From positions 124,001 to 188,000 of the forward strand of contig NZ_SMFU01000014.1 of assembly GCF_004339595.1 (NCBI RefSeq): a stretch of DNA of 64,000 nucleotides, read 5' to 3'. Below, one piece after another: positions 7,801-16,166 of this stretch; within the stretch, counting starts at the first letter, position 1; each line of letters begins with the position of its first letter. The translations under genes and the position numbers were made by a program. Below the pieces are notes generated by a model. The model did no database searches. It had not been told where the DNA came from and worked only from the letters and a program-made list of their open reading frames with translations. The stretch comes from Marinobacterium mangrovicola. Its GTDB lineage: Bacteria > Pseudomonadota > Gammaproteobacteria > Pseudomonadales > Balneatricaceae.

Positions 7801-7884
7801 GTACTGACGACCGTTGTAGGTAAAGGTCAACGCCTTGGAACGGTCGACGCGGCCTCCTGACTGGAGGCGATTTTTCTGGCTCAT
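4864..7884 (-). CDS. soxA: sarcosine oxidase alpha subunit
   Basis: Largest subunit (1006 residues) of tetrameric sarcosine oxidase. It contains a ferredoxin-like N-terminal domain, a Rossmann dinucleotide-binding motif VVGAGPAGLMAALTAARSG at about residues 175-193, further pyridine-nucleotide oxidoreductase segments, and a C-terminal aminomethyltransferase (GcvT)-like domain from about residue 620 that binds tetrahydrofolate. In the known enzyme, alpha holds NAD and contributes to the FMN site and the folate site. The length is as expected for the family. The gene lies 12 bp after soxD. The long open frame on the opposite strand (about 5.9-7.9 kb) is a codon-bias shadow. Confidence 0.96.
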   Translation of the reverse strand: MSQKNRLQSGGRVDRSKALTFTYNGRQYKGYQGDSVASALLANGVDIVARSFKYSRPRGIVAAGAEEPNAVLQLGATEATQVPNVRATQQELYNGLVCSATNGWPSVESDWMGMMGKLGGKMMPPGFYYKTFMFPQSMWPTYEKFIRQAAGLGRAPKERDQDEYDIMNQHCDLMVVGAGPAGLMAALTAARSGARVIIADEQSEFGGHLLSSRERIEGKPAADWVAGIVAELAKMPEVTMLPRSVVNGYHDHNFLTINENRTDYMSDKAPEGQVRQRMHRVRAHWVVLATGAHERPLVFGNNDVPGCMVASAVSTYINRYGVVPGNKLVLMTTNDNAYQTALDWADAGREVVAVVDTRSNPQGERVEAVRKRGIKVLTGSGVIDVQGKKRVSGVSVAGLDAKGEKVTGNVQHLSCDTVASSGGWSPVVHLSCHAGVRPVWSDEAIGFVPGPSVQNQLIAGGISGTYALDKVLAEGAKAGQEAAAKLGLQAAEVALPNVRKVSEGKPMALYHIPHTKPTSRAPKQFVDYQNDVTAAGIELATREGFESIEHVKRYTAMGFGTDQGKLGNINGMAITAAVLGKSIPETGTTVFRPNYTPIAFGAIAGRNCGPLFEPKRFTAMHKWHVENGAEWEDVGQWKRPWYYPKQGETMQQALDRECLATRESVGILDASTLGKIDIQGKDAREFLGRVYTNAWAKLAVGKCRYGLMCGEDGMVFDDGVTSCLGENHFVMTTTSGGAAHVMEWLELYHQTEWPEMEVYFTSVTDHWATMTISGPNSRKLLSELCDDIDLDKDSFKFMDWREGTVAGVPARVFRISFTGELSYEINVQANYGLHVWEKLFEHGAKYNLTPYGTETMHILRAEKGFIIAGQDTDGSMTPIDLGMSWCVSNNKPFSYIGKRGMAREDCVRDHRKQMVGLKTKDPKVVLPEGAQAVADTKQPIPMDLLGHVSSSYWSATLNRSIALGFIKGGHDRMGETVYYPLADGRVIEAEICSPIFLDPKGERQNV

Positions 7885-7896
7885 TTTCTCCGCTCC

Positions 7897-8184
7897 TTAA
7901 CCTTCAGCAACCACTTTGGGCTGCTCACCAATCTTGTAGACCTCTTTGATCTCATAGGTCTGAGTATCACGGGTCACATTGAAGAACTTGCGGCAACCGG
8001 TGGTGTGGTACCACATCTCGTGCTGGATACCGCGCGGGTTCTTACGGAAGAAGATGTATTCACCCCACTCCGCATCGGTGCAGTTATCCGGGTCCAGCGG
8101 GCGAGCAATGTGCGCCTCACCGGAGCAGTGAAACTCTTCCTCTTCGCGCAGCTCTTGGCAGTGCGGACAATAGATATGCAACAT
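7897..8184 (-). CDS. soxD: sarcosine oxidase delta subunit
   Basis: Small zinc-binding subunit (95 residues) of tetrameric sarcosine oxidase. The N-terminus reads MLHIYCPHCQELREEEEF, giving the Cys6/Cys9 pair, with further ligand candidates (His, Cys) in HTTGCRKFFNVTRDT near residue 60. SoxD is structural and helps hold the complex together. The spacing of about 10 bp from soxB and 12 bp to soxA shows a tight operon. Confidence 0.95.
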   Translation of the reverse strand: MLHIYCPHCQELREEEEFHCSGEAHIARPLDPDNCTDAEWGEYIFFRKNPRGIQHEMWYHTTGCRKFFNVTRDTQTYEIKEVYKIGEQPKVVAEG

Positions 8185-8194
8185 TTGTCAGTCC

Positions 8195-9448
8195 TCAGTG
8201 AGCAACGCCAGCGGCGCCATGTTCGTCGATCAGTGCGCCGGTGTTGAATCGGTTAATGGAGAACGGTTCTGCCAGCGGATGCGCCTTGCCGTGCGCCAGA
8301 GTGTGCGCGAACACGTTGCCGGAACCCGGAGTCCCCTTGAAGCCGCCAGTACCCCAACCGCAGTTGAAGAACAGGTTCTTGACCGGGGTCTCGGACAGGA
8401 TCGGGCTCGCATCCGGGCACGCGTCGACGATACCGCCCCACTGGCGGTTCATGCGGACGCGGCTGGTCAGCGGGAACAGCTCGACGATCGCCTGGATAGT
8501 GTGTTCGATGATGCCGTAGGAACCGCGCTGGCCGTAACCGACCCAACCATCGATACCGGCACCGATAACCAGGTCACCCTTGTCGGACTGGCTCATGTAA
8601 CCGTGTACGTGGTTAGACATCACAACGGTATCCAGGAACGGTTTGATCGGCTCGGAAACCAGCGCCTGCAGCGGGTGGGATTCCACCGGCAGCTTGAAGC
8701 CAGCCATTTTCGCCATCACACCGGAGTTACCGGCGGTGACACAGCCCACGCGGTCAGCCTTGATCACGCCGTACTGCTTGGTCTTAACGCCGGTGATTTT
8801 GCCGTCGTTGATTTCCATGTCGACCACTTCGCAGTTCTGGATCAGGTCAACGCCAAGCGCGTCAGCCGCACGGGCGTAGCCCCAGGCCACCGCATCGTGA
8901 CGGGCGTTACCGCCGCGACGCTGTACGGAAGCACCGAGAACCGGATAGCGAGCGTCTTTGGAGCAATCCAGCGCAGGAATCTCTTTCTGCAGCTGATCGG
9001 CGTAAACCATTTCGTTGTCGACGCCCTGCAGACGGTTAGCGTAGACCAGACGTTCGTTGGTACGCAGATCGCCCAGGGTGTGGCAGGTGTGGTAAACACC
9101 GCGCTGAGAGAACATCTGGTTGTAGTTCAGTTCCTGAGACAGGCCTTCCCACAACTTCATAGAGTGTTCGTACAGGGCAGCGGATTCATCCCACAGGTAG
9201 TTGGAACGCACGATGGTGGTGTTACGGCAGATGTTACCGCCACCCAGGTGACCTTTTTCCAACACTGCGACATTGGTAATACCGTGCTCTTTAGCCAGGT
9301 AGTAAGCGGTCGCGAGGCCGTGACCACCCGCACCAATGATGATGACGTCATACTTTTTCTTTGGCGTCGGGTTGCGCCATACCCGCTGCCAGTTTTCGTG
9401 ATAGCTCAGACTGTGCTTTAGCAGTCCAAATCCAGAATAACGCTGCAT
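8195..9448 (-). CDS. soxB: sarcosine oxidase beta subunit
   Basis: Catalytic flavoprotein subunit. It has an FAD-binding Rossmann motif, [19 protein letters not shown], near residues 32-50, followed by the DAO-type fold, and a C-terminal [16 protein letters not shown] region typical of SoxB. The covalent FMN and the non-covalent FAD sit in this subunit of the known enzyme and sarcosine is oxidised here. I start at ATG 9448 (417 residues, the usual family length) rather than at the earlier in-frame ATG at 9484, since GGAG is well placed upstream of 9448. Confidence 0.95.
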   Translation of the reverse strand: MQRYSGFGLLKHSLSYHENWQRVWRNPTPKKKYDVIIIGAGGHGLATAYYLAKEHGITNVAVLEKGHLGGGNICRNTTIVRSNYLWDESAALYEHSMKLWEGLSQELNYNQMFSQRGVYHTCHTLGDLRTNERLVYANRLQGVDNEMVYADQLQKEIPALDCSKDARYPVLGASVQRRGGNARHDAVAWGYARAADALGVDLIQNCEVVDMEINDGKITGVKTKQYGVIKADRVGCVTAGNSGVMAKMAGFKLPVESHPLQALVSEPIKPFLDTVVMSNHVHGYMSQSDKGDLVIGAGIDGWVGYGQRGSYGIIEHTIQAIVELFPLTSRVRMNRQWGGIVDACPDASPILSETPVKNLFFNCGWGTGGFKGTPGSGNVFAHTLAHGKAHPLAEPFSINRFNTGALIDEHGAAGVAH

Positions 9449-9502
9449 AACGTCAGCTCCACACCTGCGCCGCATTTGCGGCATTTTTTAACTAACTTTC
9501 AG

Positions 9503-9539
9503 AGCGCTTCGAGCGCTGGGCGGACCCGGTCGGGCCCGC
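9503..9539. repeat. two GC-rich hairpins between glyA and soxB
   Basis: AGCGCT-TCG-AGCGCT (9503-9517) is followed directly by GCGGACCCG-GT-CGGGCCCGC (9520-9539, one mismatch). They sit in the roughly 107-bp gap between glyA and soxB. They have no T-run, so they are more likely a processing or mRNA-stability element than a terminator. They might set a lower level of sox message relative to glyA. Confidence 0.55.
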
Positions 9540-9555
9540 TCAGCCCTCAAAGTGA

Positions 9556-10836
9556 TCAGCGGTAGACGGGGTAATCTGCACAGAGGTCCAGGACCTGCGC
9601 TTTAACCTCGGTGATCTTCGCTTCCAGCTTCTCTTCGTCGTTCAGCACGTCGAGGATGTCAGCGATCCAACCAGCCAGACTACGGCAGTGGGTTTCCTTG
9701 AAACCACGAGTAGTGATAACCGGAGAACCGATACGCAGACCGGAAGTCACGAACGGTGACTGCGGGTCATTCGGTACCGCGTTCTTGTTCACGGTGATGT
9801 TCGCACGACCCAGGGCAGCATCAGCAGCCTTGCCGGTCAGACCCTGTTTGATCAGGCTCAGCAGGAACAGGTGGTTGTCGGTACCGCCGGATACCACGTC
9901 GAAGCCGCGCTCGATGAACACGTCAGCCATGGTCTGGGCGTTTTTAACAACCTGAGTCTGGTATTCGGTGAAAGCCGGATCCAGCGCTTCCTTGAACGCA
10001 ACGGCCTTGGCGGCGATTACGTGCATCAGCGGGCCACCCTGGCCACCCGGGAACACAGCTGAGTTTAGCTTCTTCTCGAGATCTTTCCCTTCAGTGTGGG
10101 GAGTGGATTTGCACAGAATCAGACCACCACGCGGACCGCGCAGGGTTTTGTGAGTAGTCGTGGTCACCACGTCTGCGAACGGCAGCGGGTTCGGGTACAG
10201 GCCAGCAGCGACCAGGCCAGCAACGTGAGCCATGTCGACGAACAGGTAAGCACCAACCTTGTCAGCGATCTCGCGGAACTTGGCCCAGTCAACGACACGG
10301 GAGTAAGCGGAGAAGCCAGCGACGATCATCTTCGGCTTGTGCTCCACCGCCAGGGCTTCAACCTGAGCGTAATCGATTTCGCCGGTTTCTTCGTTCAGAC
10401 CGTACTGCACGGCGTTGTAGATCTTACCGGAGAAGTTAACGTGGGCACCGTGAGTCAGGTGACCGCCGTGTGCCAGGCTCATACCCAGAACGGTGTCGCC
10501 CGGCTCGCACAGAGCCATGTAAACAGCGGCGTTAGCCTGGGAACCTGAGTGCGGCTGAACGTTAGCGTAATCAGCGCCGAACAGTTCGCAGGCACGATCG
10601 ATCGCCATCTGCTCAACTTCGTCGACGTATTCGCAGCCACCGTAGTAACGCTTGGCCGGGTAACCTTCGGCGTATTTGTTGGTCAGGACACTGCCCTGGG
10701 CCTGCATAACACGCGGGCTTGTGTAGTTTTCAGAAGCAATCAGTTCGATATGCTCTTCCTGGCGCACAGCTTCACGCTGAATGGACGCCCAAAGGGCATC
10801 ATCGAAACCCTGAATTTCATCACTCTTTGAAAACAT
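9556..10836 (-). CDS. glyA: serine hydroxymethyltransferase
   Basis: PLP-dependent enzyme that interconverts glycine plus 5,10-methylenetetrahydrofolate with serine plus tetrahydrofolate. The 426 residues carry the family landmarks: [11 protein letters not shown] near residue 35, S-G-S-Q-A-N near 98, and the PLP-lysine motif [16 protein letters not shown] at about 222-237. In front of the sox genes it turns the glycine and methylene-folate made from sarcosine into serine, so it is probably the copy dedicated to this pathway. GCAGGAG lies before the ATG. Another housekeeping glyA may exist outside the window. Confidence 0.96.
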   Translation of the reverse strand: MFSKSDEIQGFDDALWASIQREAVRQEEHIELIASENYTSPRVMQAQGSVLTNKYAEGYPAKRYYGGCEYVDEVEQMAIDRACELFGADYANVQPHSGSQANAAVYMALCEPGDTVLGMSLAHGGHLTHGAHVNFSGKIYNAVQYGLNEETGEIDYAQVEALAVEHKPKMIVAGFSAYSRVVDWAKFREIADKVGAYLFVDMAHVAGLVAAGLYPNPLPFADVVTTTTHKTLRGPRGGLILCKSTPHTEGKDLEKKLNSAVFPGGQGGPLMHVIAAKAVAFKEALDPAFTEYQTQVVKNAQTMADVFIERGFDVVSGGTDNHLFLLSLIKQGLTGKAADAALGRANITVNKNAVPNDPQSPFVTSGLRIGSPVITTRGFKETHCRSLAGWIADILDVLNDEEKLEAKITEVKAQVLDLCADYPVYR

Positions 10837-10947
10837 CTTTTATTCTCCTGCAACCTATGGCCAGCAATGCCGAAAAGGGAATGTCCAACTTAAAGGCGAT
10901 GTTATAGGCGGTGTTGTGGAGTCTGATGTTTATCAACGTCCCGGCAA

Positions 10948-10962
10948 TGTCGATTTGCGACA
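10948..10962. promoter_or_regulatory. putative operator upstream of glyA-sox operon
   Basis: A perfect inverted repeat, TGTCG-N5-CGACA, 112 bp upstream of the glyA start. On the minus strand TGTCGC is followed ten bases later by TGCCGG, which resembles the spaced TGNCG half-sites used by AraC-type regulators of betaine/sarcosine genes such as GbdR or SouR in Pseudomonas. The link to those regulators is an inference. Confidence 0.4.
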
Positions 10963-11077
10963 AAAAAGATGAATCTTTGCAAATTCGCTGCAGCTCAAGA
11001 ATCGCGGGAGGTAGAGAGAATCGGGGCGTATGTTTGTATGCGACAGGAAAGGGCGCAGAAACAAATCTGCAACCCTG

Positions 11078-11800
11078 TCAAAGTAATATCGGAAGATCGC
11101 GCACCAGCACAAACTCGTCGGGTTGCAGACTCACCTGCCAGGCAATTATCTCAACGCCACTCTGTTTGGCCTCACGCAGCAGTTCTCCGTAACGGCGGTC
11201 AATTTCATCGGCCGGACGCGCTGCACTCGCCCCTGTGTGCTGCACACAGAACAACAGCACCGCCCTTTTCCCCGACTCAACCACCTGCATCAGCGTCTGC
11301 AGATGCTTCTGGCCACGCTCGGTCACCGAGTCGGGAAAGGCGATAACGCCATCATCCTCATCATCGGGCCCAGGACCAAGCGTGACGTTTTTCACCTCGA
11401 TAAAGGTATGCGGGTCGCTGCGGTCGCCCAGCGCCAGGTCAAAGCGGCTGTCGCCACACTTCACCTCTCGCTCCACGCCGCTGCATGGATCAAGCTCGGG
11501 GATCAGGGCGGCGCGCACCGCCTCCTCAACCAACGCATTGGTACGCGCGGTATTCACGCCAGCCCAATGGCCATGCGCCACCTGCACCGCTTCCAGCGTA
11601 TGCCGGTATTTACGCTTGGGGTTGCCACTATCAGAGATCAACGCCGCCTGCTCCATACCGGGCAGGACGCAGTTTTTCATGGAACCGGTATTGGGGCAGT
11701 GAACGGTGATTTCGCTGCCATCCTGGCGGCGCACATCGGCCATAAAACGTTTATAACGACGCAACAAAGTCACGCGTTCCAGCGGCGGATTGAACTGCAT
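11078..11800 (-). CDS. sfsA: SfsA family protein
   Basis: A 240-residue protein matching SfsA (sugar fermentation stimulation protein). It opens with the PPLERVTLLRRYKRFMADV pattern and has the conserved H-C-P-N-T-G-S-M motif at about residues 34-41. A later nuclease-like core follows: E-R-E-V-K-C-G-D-S-R-F-D with F-I-E-V-K-N-V-T at about 133-138. SfsA binds DNA and is a predicted PD-(D/E)XK-fold nuclease, but its biological role is unclear. It appears to be transcribed on its own, with glyA downstream on the same strand. Confidence 0.92.
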   Translation of the reverse strand: MQFNPPLERVTLLRRYKRFMADVRRQDGSEITVHCPNTGSMKNCVLPGMEQAALISDSGNPKRKYRHTLEAVQVAHGHWAGVNTARTNALVEEAVRAALIPELDPCSGVEREVKCGDSRFDLALGDRSDPHTFIEVKNVTLGPGPDDEDDGVIAFPDSVTERGQKHLQTLMQVVESGKRAVLLFCVQHTGASAARPADEIDRRYGELLREAKQSGVEIIAWQVSLQPDEFVLVRDLPILL

Positions 11801-11867
11801 CGGATTTTCCAGATCGGCGAACTAAAGAAAACGCCTGGTCCAGGTTTAAAAAGAGCTTATTCTGACC

Positions 11868-12578
11868 TCAGGCCAGCATCGACTCTCCGTCAGCCTTGAT
11901 ACTCAGCGCTCCTTCGCCGCTAAAGTGCAGCGCAATCGACGGATAGCTGCGATCGGCGCCAAAGAGATAACTGTATTTATCGACCAGTGCGTCCATTTCG
12001 GCCTGGGATTGTGCCCGAGCAGCTTCCTCGTTGAAAGGCTCCAGGGATTGCAGCGCTGCTACGTGAGAGGCGAGGCCCGCTGCGGTGTGTAACTCCCTGG
12101 CCATGGCAGGATTCTCGTCCAGCGCCGCCGTTAACTGATCGGCATAGGGGTAATCGTCGGGTAGCTGCAGCTGCCCAGAATCATCGTAACGGATAGTCTG
12201 CGGCGCCTCGGGAATGCCATTGGCACTCAGAAAATCGGGGAATACCTTGGAGATATGATCCTGCAACGCCCTCAGGTTAGCCGGGTTAGGCATTAACAGG
12301 CTGCCGAGCTGGCTATCCAGATCGGTCACCTCACCGGCGGGAGAAAAATAGCTGTCGAGGTCGACTTCACGTTTTCCCGCAGCGGTTTCCATGCTGTAAA
12401 CCGACTCGGAACGCGATAGCTGCTGTGCTTCGACTGACAGCTGCACCCGGTCGACAGATGCCGCCGAACGGCCAGCCATTGCCGCCCGCTCTCCTTCCAT
12501 CGAACCTGCCGAGATGCCCAGCATTGAGCCATAAGCCCCGGACACCGGGGCATAGCCTTGAACTGATGAGATCGCCAT
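11868..12578 (-). CDS. conserved hypothetical protein
   Basis: A 236-residue, acidic, Ala/Ser-rich protein without a signal peptide. The segment D-R-V-Q-L-S-V-E-A-Q-Q-L-S-R-S near residues 43-57 resembles linker motifs seen in flagellum-related proteins, which also begin with low-complexity Gly/Ser/Ala stretches. The remainder is helical with conserved-looking SNPANLRALQDHI-type and FGADRSYPSIALHFSG segments. I cannot assign a function. The start is supported by AAGGAG ten bases upstream of the ATG. It sits between sfsA and the oxygenase on the same strand with short gaps. Confidence 0.7.
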   Translation of the reverse strand: MAISSVQGYAPVSGAYGSMLGISAGSMEGERAAMAGRSAASVDRVQLSVEAQQLSRSESVYSMETAAGKREVDLDSYFSPAGEVTDLDSQLGSLLMPNPANLRALQDHISKVFPDFLSANGIPEAPQTIRYDDSGQLQLPDDYPYADQLTAALDENPAMARELHTAAGLASHVAALQSLEPFNEEAARAQSQAEMDALVDKYSYLFGADRSYPSIALHFSGEGALSIKADGESMLA

Positions 12579-12639
12579 TAAGCTACTCCTTGCTCATAAA
12601 TCTTCTTGGAAGACTCACGAAGCAAAAAGAGCGCCAGGC

Positions 12640-13590
12640 TCACTCCTTCTCGGCGCGAAAACCGTAGGTCGCGTTCAGGCGGCCGGTCAGGTAATCGACA
12701 AAGCGCACCGCTTCATACTTGGGTTCCTCATCCGGACGCAGTTCGCGAGGATCAACGATAGAGTCGGGGTCCGCTTCCATAAAGAAAGCCACGGAGTAGC
12801 GCTCACTTTCCGGCGGACGCACCCGATGCGGCGTTGAAACGTAGGTATCGTTGCTCCAGCGCATCAGGCAGTCACCAATATTGCAGACGAAGGCTCCGGC
12901 AATACTCGGCGCCTGAATCCAGTCGCCATCGCGGGTAGACACCTCAAGCCCGGCCACGCCATCGGTGGCGAGAATAGTGATATTGCCGTAATCGGTATGG
13001 GCACCGGCGCCGCCATCATCACGTTTGACCGCATCGGCACTGGCTGGGTAACGCAGCATTCTCAACGTTGCCAGCGGATTGGCCAGATGCCTGGCGAAGA
13101 AATGCTCATCAACGCCCAGATCCAGGCTCAGGCCGCGATGGATCAACCGACCGAGCTCCACACAGGCATCGAAGTATTCCAGCATCTGCTCGCGCCAGTC
13201 CGGCATTTCCGGCCAGAAGTTGGGACCGCGGAAGGGTTTGTCGGCCAGCAGGTCGGGATGATCCGGCGCCAGCTCCACACCGATGTTGAACGCCTCCTTC
13301 ATATCGGCGCCTGCCGCGGGGTTCAGCTGTTCATCTGCCATCGCCACATAGCCGCGGTTGTGGGCCGAACGCTTGATCGACAGCGCTTCTTTCTGTGCCA
13401 GCGGCAGATCGAAGAAACGGCGCGCATCGCTGAACACCCGGTCGACCACCGCCTGCGGAATACCGTGATCTATGACATAGAAAAAGCCCACTTCACGGCA
13501 GGCGCGGCCCAGTTCATCGGCGACCATCTGGCGCTCAGCAGGATCCTGGCTGTTCAGTCTGGCCAGCGAAATAATCGGCAGTGAGTCCAC
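12640..13590 (-). CDS. isopenicillin N synthase-family Fe(II)/2-oxoglutarate oxygenase
   Basis: A 316-residue cytoplasmic oxygenase. An N-terminal DIOX_N region (about 1-115) with R-x-x-G-F-F-Y-V-I-D-H-G-I is followed by a jelly-roll domain. The iron ligands are His198 and Asp200 in AHTDYGNITIL and His255 in STPHRVRPP. Arg264 and Ser266 (ERYSVAFF) are the usual 2-oxoglutarate-binding pair. The exact substrate is unknown. The gene lies 30 bp downstream of the amidohydrolase on the same strand, and similar pairs occur in purine or pyrimidine catabolic loci, so hydroxylation of a nucleobase or related heterocycle is a reasonable guess. Confidence 0.85.
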   Translation of the reverse strand: MDSLPIISLARLNSQDPAERQMVADELGRACREVGFFYVIDHGIPQAVVDRVFSDARRFFDLPLAQKEALSIKRSAHNRGYVAMADEQLNPAAGADMKEAFNIGVELAPDHPDLLADKPFRGPNFWPEMPDWREQMLEYFDACVELGRLIHRGLSLDLGVDEHFFARHLANPLATLRMLRYPASADAVKRDDGGAGAHTDYGNITILATDGVAGLEVSTRDGDWIQAPSIAGAFVCNIGDCLMRWSNDTYVSTPHRVRPPESERYSVAFFMEADPDSIVDPRELRPDEEPKYEAVRFVDYLTGRLNATYGFRAEKE

Positions 13591-13620
13591 AAAAATACCT
13601 TTAATCAGTGTTCGTTAGAT

Positions 13621-14970
13621 TCAATTGATAACAGAGGGCTGGGTAGGCAATGCATCGCAACGGGCAATCAGTGAATGCGCGGTAATCTGGGCCTGGCTGA
13701 CAATCAGACTCTGACTGACACGGGTCGGCTCACCCTCACTGATCAGCCGTTCGCCATCCACCCAGACATCAGTGACGTTGCTGCCACGGGCGGAAAACAC
13801 CAGGTTCCAGAGCAGATTACCGCCCTGCTCATCCAGACAGTAGGGCGTCAAATTGGGCTGACCGATATCAAGCAGGATCATATCGGCGCGCTTACCCACC
13901 TCGATGGAGCCGATCTGATCGTCCAGCCCCAGCACCTCGGCGCCGCCCAATGTAGCCATCCGCAGCATCTGGGCGGCCGGCATGGCGACCGGATCAAGTC
14001 GGGTGGCCTTCTGGATCAGCGAGGCGAACTTCATCTCCTCAAACAGATCCAGACTGTTGTTGCAGACATTGCCATCGGTGCCCAGGCCAACACGGATACC
14101 CGCCTTAAGCATCTCTGGCACACGCGCCACACCACTGGCGAGCTTGGCGTTACTGACCGGGCAGTGCGCCACCCGGGTGCCTCTGTCGGCCAGCAGTTTG
14201 ATCTCGTCATCGTTAAGCCAAACACAGTGCGCCAGCAGGGTGTTTTCGCCGAGAACGCCGTACTGATCGAGCATGGCGATGGAGCGGCTGCCAAAGTGGC
14301 GGGTAACGGCGGCCTCCTCCTCTTTCTGCTCGCAGGCGTGGGTATGGATCTTCAGACCGAACTCCCGGGCGCAGGCAAGTGCGTGGGCATAGGCGTCCGG
14401 CGAGCAGTAAAACAGATGCTCCAGTCCCATCCAGACCTGGATACGGCCGTTGTTCGCGCCATGATGGCTATCGATAAGGCGGCGGTTTTCTTCCAGCGTG
14501 GCGAAAAAATCGAGACCCGGCATATCCGCCACATAGGGCGCCAGGTTCACTCTAAGCCCGATCTCACGCCCCGCCTCGGCGCAACGATCCATAAAACGGT
14601 ACATATCCATCACGCAGGTAGTGCCATTCTTCAGCGCTTCCAGGTAGGAAACTCGTGCCGCGTGATAGGCGTCATCCGGAGTCAGCGCCCGAAACTCGCG
14701 CTGGTAATAGGGTAGCCACTCCATCAGCTGCATATTCTCCGAAATACCCCGCATCAGGCTTGAATGGCTGTGACTATCCACCAAACCCGGCAACAGCGCA
14801 CGGCGCCCATTGCAGTCAACACGAGGCAGGTCCGCAGGCAGTTCGATCTCCGAACGATGGCCCACTGCGGCTATGCACCCCTCCTCCACGATCACCGTAC
14901 CATTGGCGATCACCCGGTCATCCGGATTTACGGTAAAGATCGCCACATTGGTGATCGCAAACCTGTTCAT
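13621..14970 (-). CDS. amidohydrolase, 8-oxoguanine deaminase/TRZ-ATZ type
   Basis: A 449-residue metal-dependent hydrolase of the amidohydrolase superfamily. Metal ligands are visible as His67 and His69 in DSHSHSSL, a His in K-I-H-T-H-A-C near residue 235, a His in L-L-A-H-C-V near 262, and the Asp of G-L-G-T-D-G-N near 313. This ligand set and length fit the guanine/8-oxoguanine deaminase and S-adenosylhomocysteine deaminase group (TRZ/ATZ family), which removes amino groups from purines or triazines. The genuine substrate cannot be read from sequence. It is probably co-transcribed with the oxygenase downstream. Confidence 0.85.
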   Translation of the reverse strand: MNRFAITNVAIFTVNPDDRVIANGTVIVEEGCIAAVGHRSEIELPADLPRVDCNGRRALLPGLVDSHSHSSLMRGISENMQLMEWLPYYQREFRALTPDDAYHAARVSYLEALKNGTTCVMDMYRFMDRCAEAGREIGLRVNLAPYVADMPGLDFFATLEENRRLIDSHHGANNGRIQVWMGLEHLFYCSPDAYAHALACAREFGLKIHTHACEQKEEEAAVTRHFGSRSIAMLDQYGVLGENTLLAHCVWLNDDEIKLLADRGTRVAHCPVSNAKLASGVARVPEMLKAGIRVGLGTDGNVCNNSLDLFEEMKFASLIQKATRLDPVAMPAAQMLRMATLGGAEVLGLDDQIGSIEVGKRADMILLDIGQPNLTPYCLDEQGGNLLWNLVFSARGSNVTDVWVDGERLISEGEPTRVSQSLIVSQAQITAHSLIARCDALPTQPSVIN

Positions 14971-15032
14971 GGGTGCCAGACCTCACAGAATACGGGCAAT
15001 AAAAACAGTTAAGAGTGCCAGCGGGAAACGTA

Positions 15033-15046
15033 TCTGTCCAAACAGA
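15033..15046. promoter_or_regulatory. inverted repeat upstream of the amidohydrolase gene
   Basis: TCTGT-CCAA-ACAGA, a perfect 5-bp inverted repeat 63 bp upstream of the amidohydrolase start. It could be an operator for a dimeric repressor. No regulator gene lies beside it. Confidence 0.3.
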
Positions 15047-15210
15047 CAGGTTTTACAGCCGGGCGCAACGACAACCTGACAGCAAAAACCTGACCACAAC
15101 GCAAATCACGAAATTATCAGCGAGGCTGGGGCTTTGGACGCGGCACAGATCGCTGCCCGACGAAATACGCACCATCTCAGAGCGGCACACGCACCGCTAA
15201 CAGACCATTG

Positions 15211-15825
15211 TTAATGGCGACTAGCCAGATAAAGACCCGCCAGAGCCATAACAGAGCCGGAAACCCGGTTCAGGCCACGCGCGGCGCGCGGCGAGCGCAG
15301 ATAGCGGCGGGCCTGGGCGGCTGTTGCCGCGATAAGCATCAGTCCTGACAGAAGGCCGACCAGGGTCAGCACCGATGCCAACACTATGCCCTCACCGGAG
15401 AGCGCGGTGACATCCATAAAGGTGGGTAGAAAAGCGATGTAAAACAGAATCACCTTGGGGTTTGATGCAGAGATCAGAAACCCCTGGGTGAAAGCGTGCA
15501 GCGCGTCACGACGATCCGGCTTTTCATCGGAAACAGGGGCTACCGGAGCGGTCCACATTTTCCACCCCAGGTAACAGAGGTAGGCGGCACCGGCCAAGCG
15601 GATCACCGTAAACACTTCACTCCAGTGAGTTGCCAGGGCCGCCAGCCCCAGACAGGCCAGAACCAGATAAACCACATCACTGAGAATCATACCCAGAGCG
15701 AGCGGGAGGCAACTCCAGCTACCGCGCTGCAAGGCCCGCGCGATAAGCGCAAAAACACCGGGCCCCGGCGTAATACCGAAGATAAAAATAGCCAACAGAA
15801 AACTCAGCGCACTCGCCAAACTCAT
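15211..15825 (-). CDS. LysE/RhtB family amino-acid exporter
   Basis: A 204-residue inner-membrane protein with six predicted membrane helices. The N-terminus has the family hallmark F-x-x-I-T-P-G-P-G near residues 17-23. A second conserved block, G-F-L-I-S-A-S-N-P-K-V-I-L-F-Y, lies at about 112-126. LysE/RhtB proteins export amino acids such as lysine, homoserine or threonine. The substrate here is not defined. The gene stands alone between the amidohydrolase and the divergent BCCT transporter. Confidence 0.92.
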   Translation of the reverse strand: MSLASALSFLLAIFIFGITPGPGVFALIARALQRGSWSCLPLALGMILSDVVYLVLACLGLAALATHWSEVFTVIRLAGAAYLCYLGWKMWTAPVAPVSDEKPDRRDALHAFTQGFLISASNPKVILFYIAFLPTFMDVTALSGEGIVLASVLTLVGLLSGLMLIAATAAQARRYLRSPRAARGLNRVSGSVMALAGLYLASRH

Positions 15826-16166
15826 ACTTCACCCTAATACATGACAATTTTGTGGCGCGAGGCGGACAGTATATGTCGTAGATAGAGGCGACAAAAGCCA
15901 ACTCTCGTCTATGCTAGAACTGTGTTCCCTAGCGAGAAGCACCACCTGCCGATGACCTTCAAGGATAGAAAAACCCCACAATCTCACAGACTTAAACATC
16001 GTGACCCTTTTCGGGCACGGGTTGCGTCATCAGCGCTCGACCGGGATACTACCGACCGTATTCTGCACGATCCAGGGTCGAAAAGATCCCAAACCGGGTA
16101 TCGGCCAACCGTTTCGAGCTTGGACACAAAAAAACAGCCAGAAGCAATCTTAAGGAGAGAGTCGCT
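15826..16166. other. intergenic region between divergent lysE-like and BCCT genes
   Basis: A 341-bp region that must hold the promoters of both divergent genes. I see AAGGAGAG eight bases before the BCCT start. I find no convincing gene, riboswitch or clear operator in it. Confidence 0.5.

Noticed and set aside
5947-7860. Long plus-strand open frame (637 codons) opposite soxA
   Set aside because: It mirrors soxA, a certain gene, and comes from GC-rich codon use on the other strand. Similar mirrors occur opposite soxB, jetC, glyA and others.
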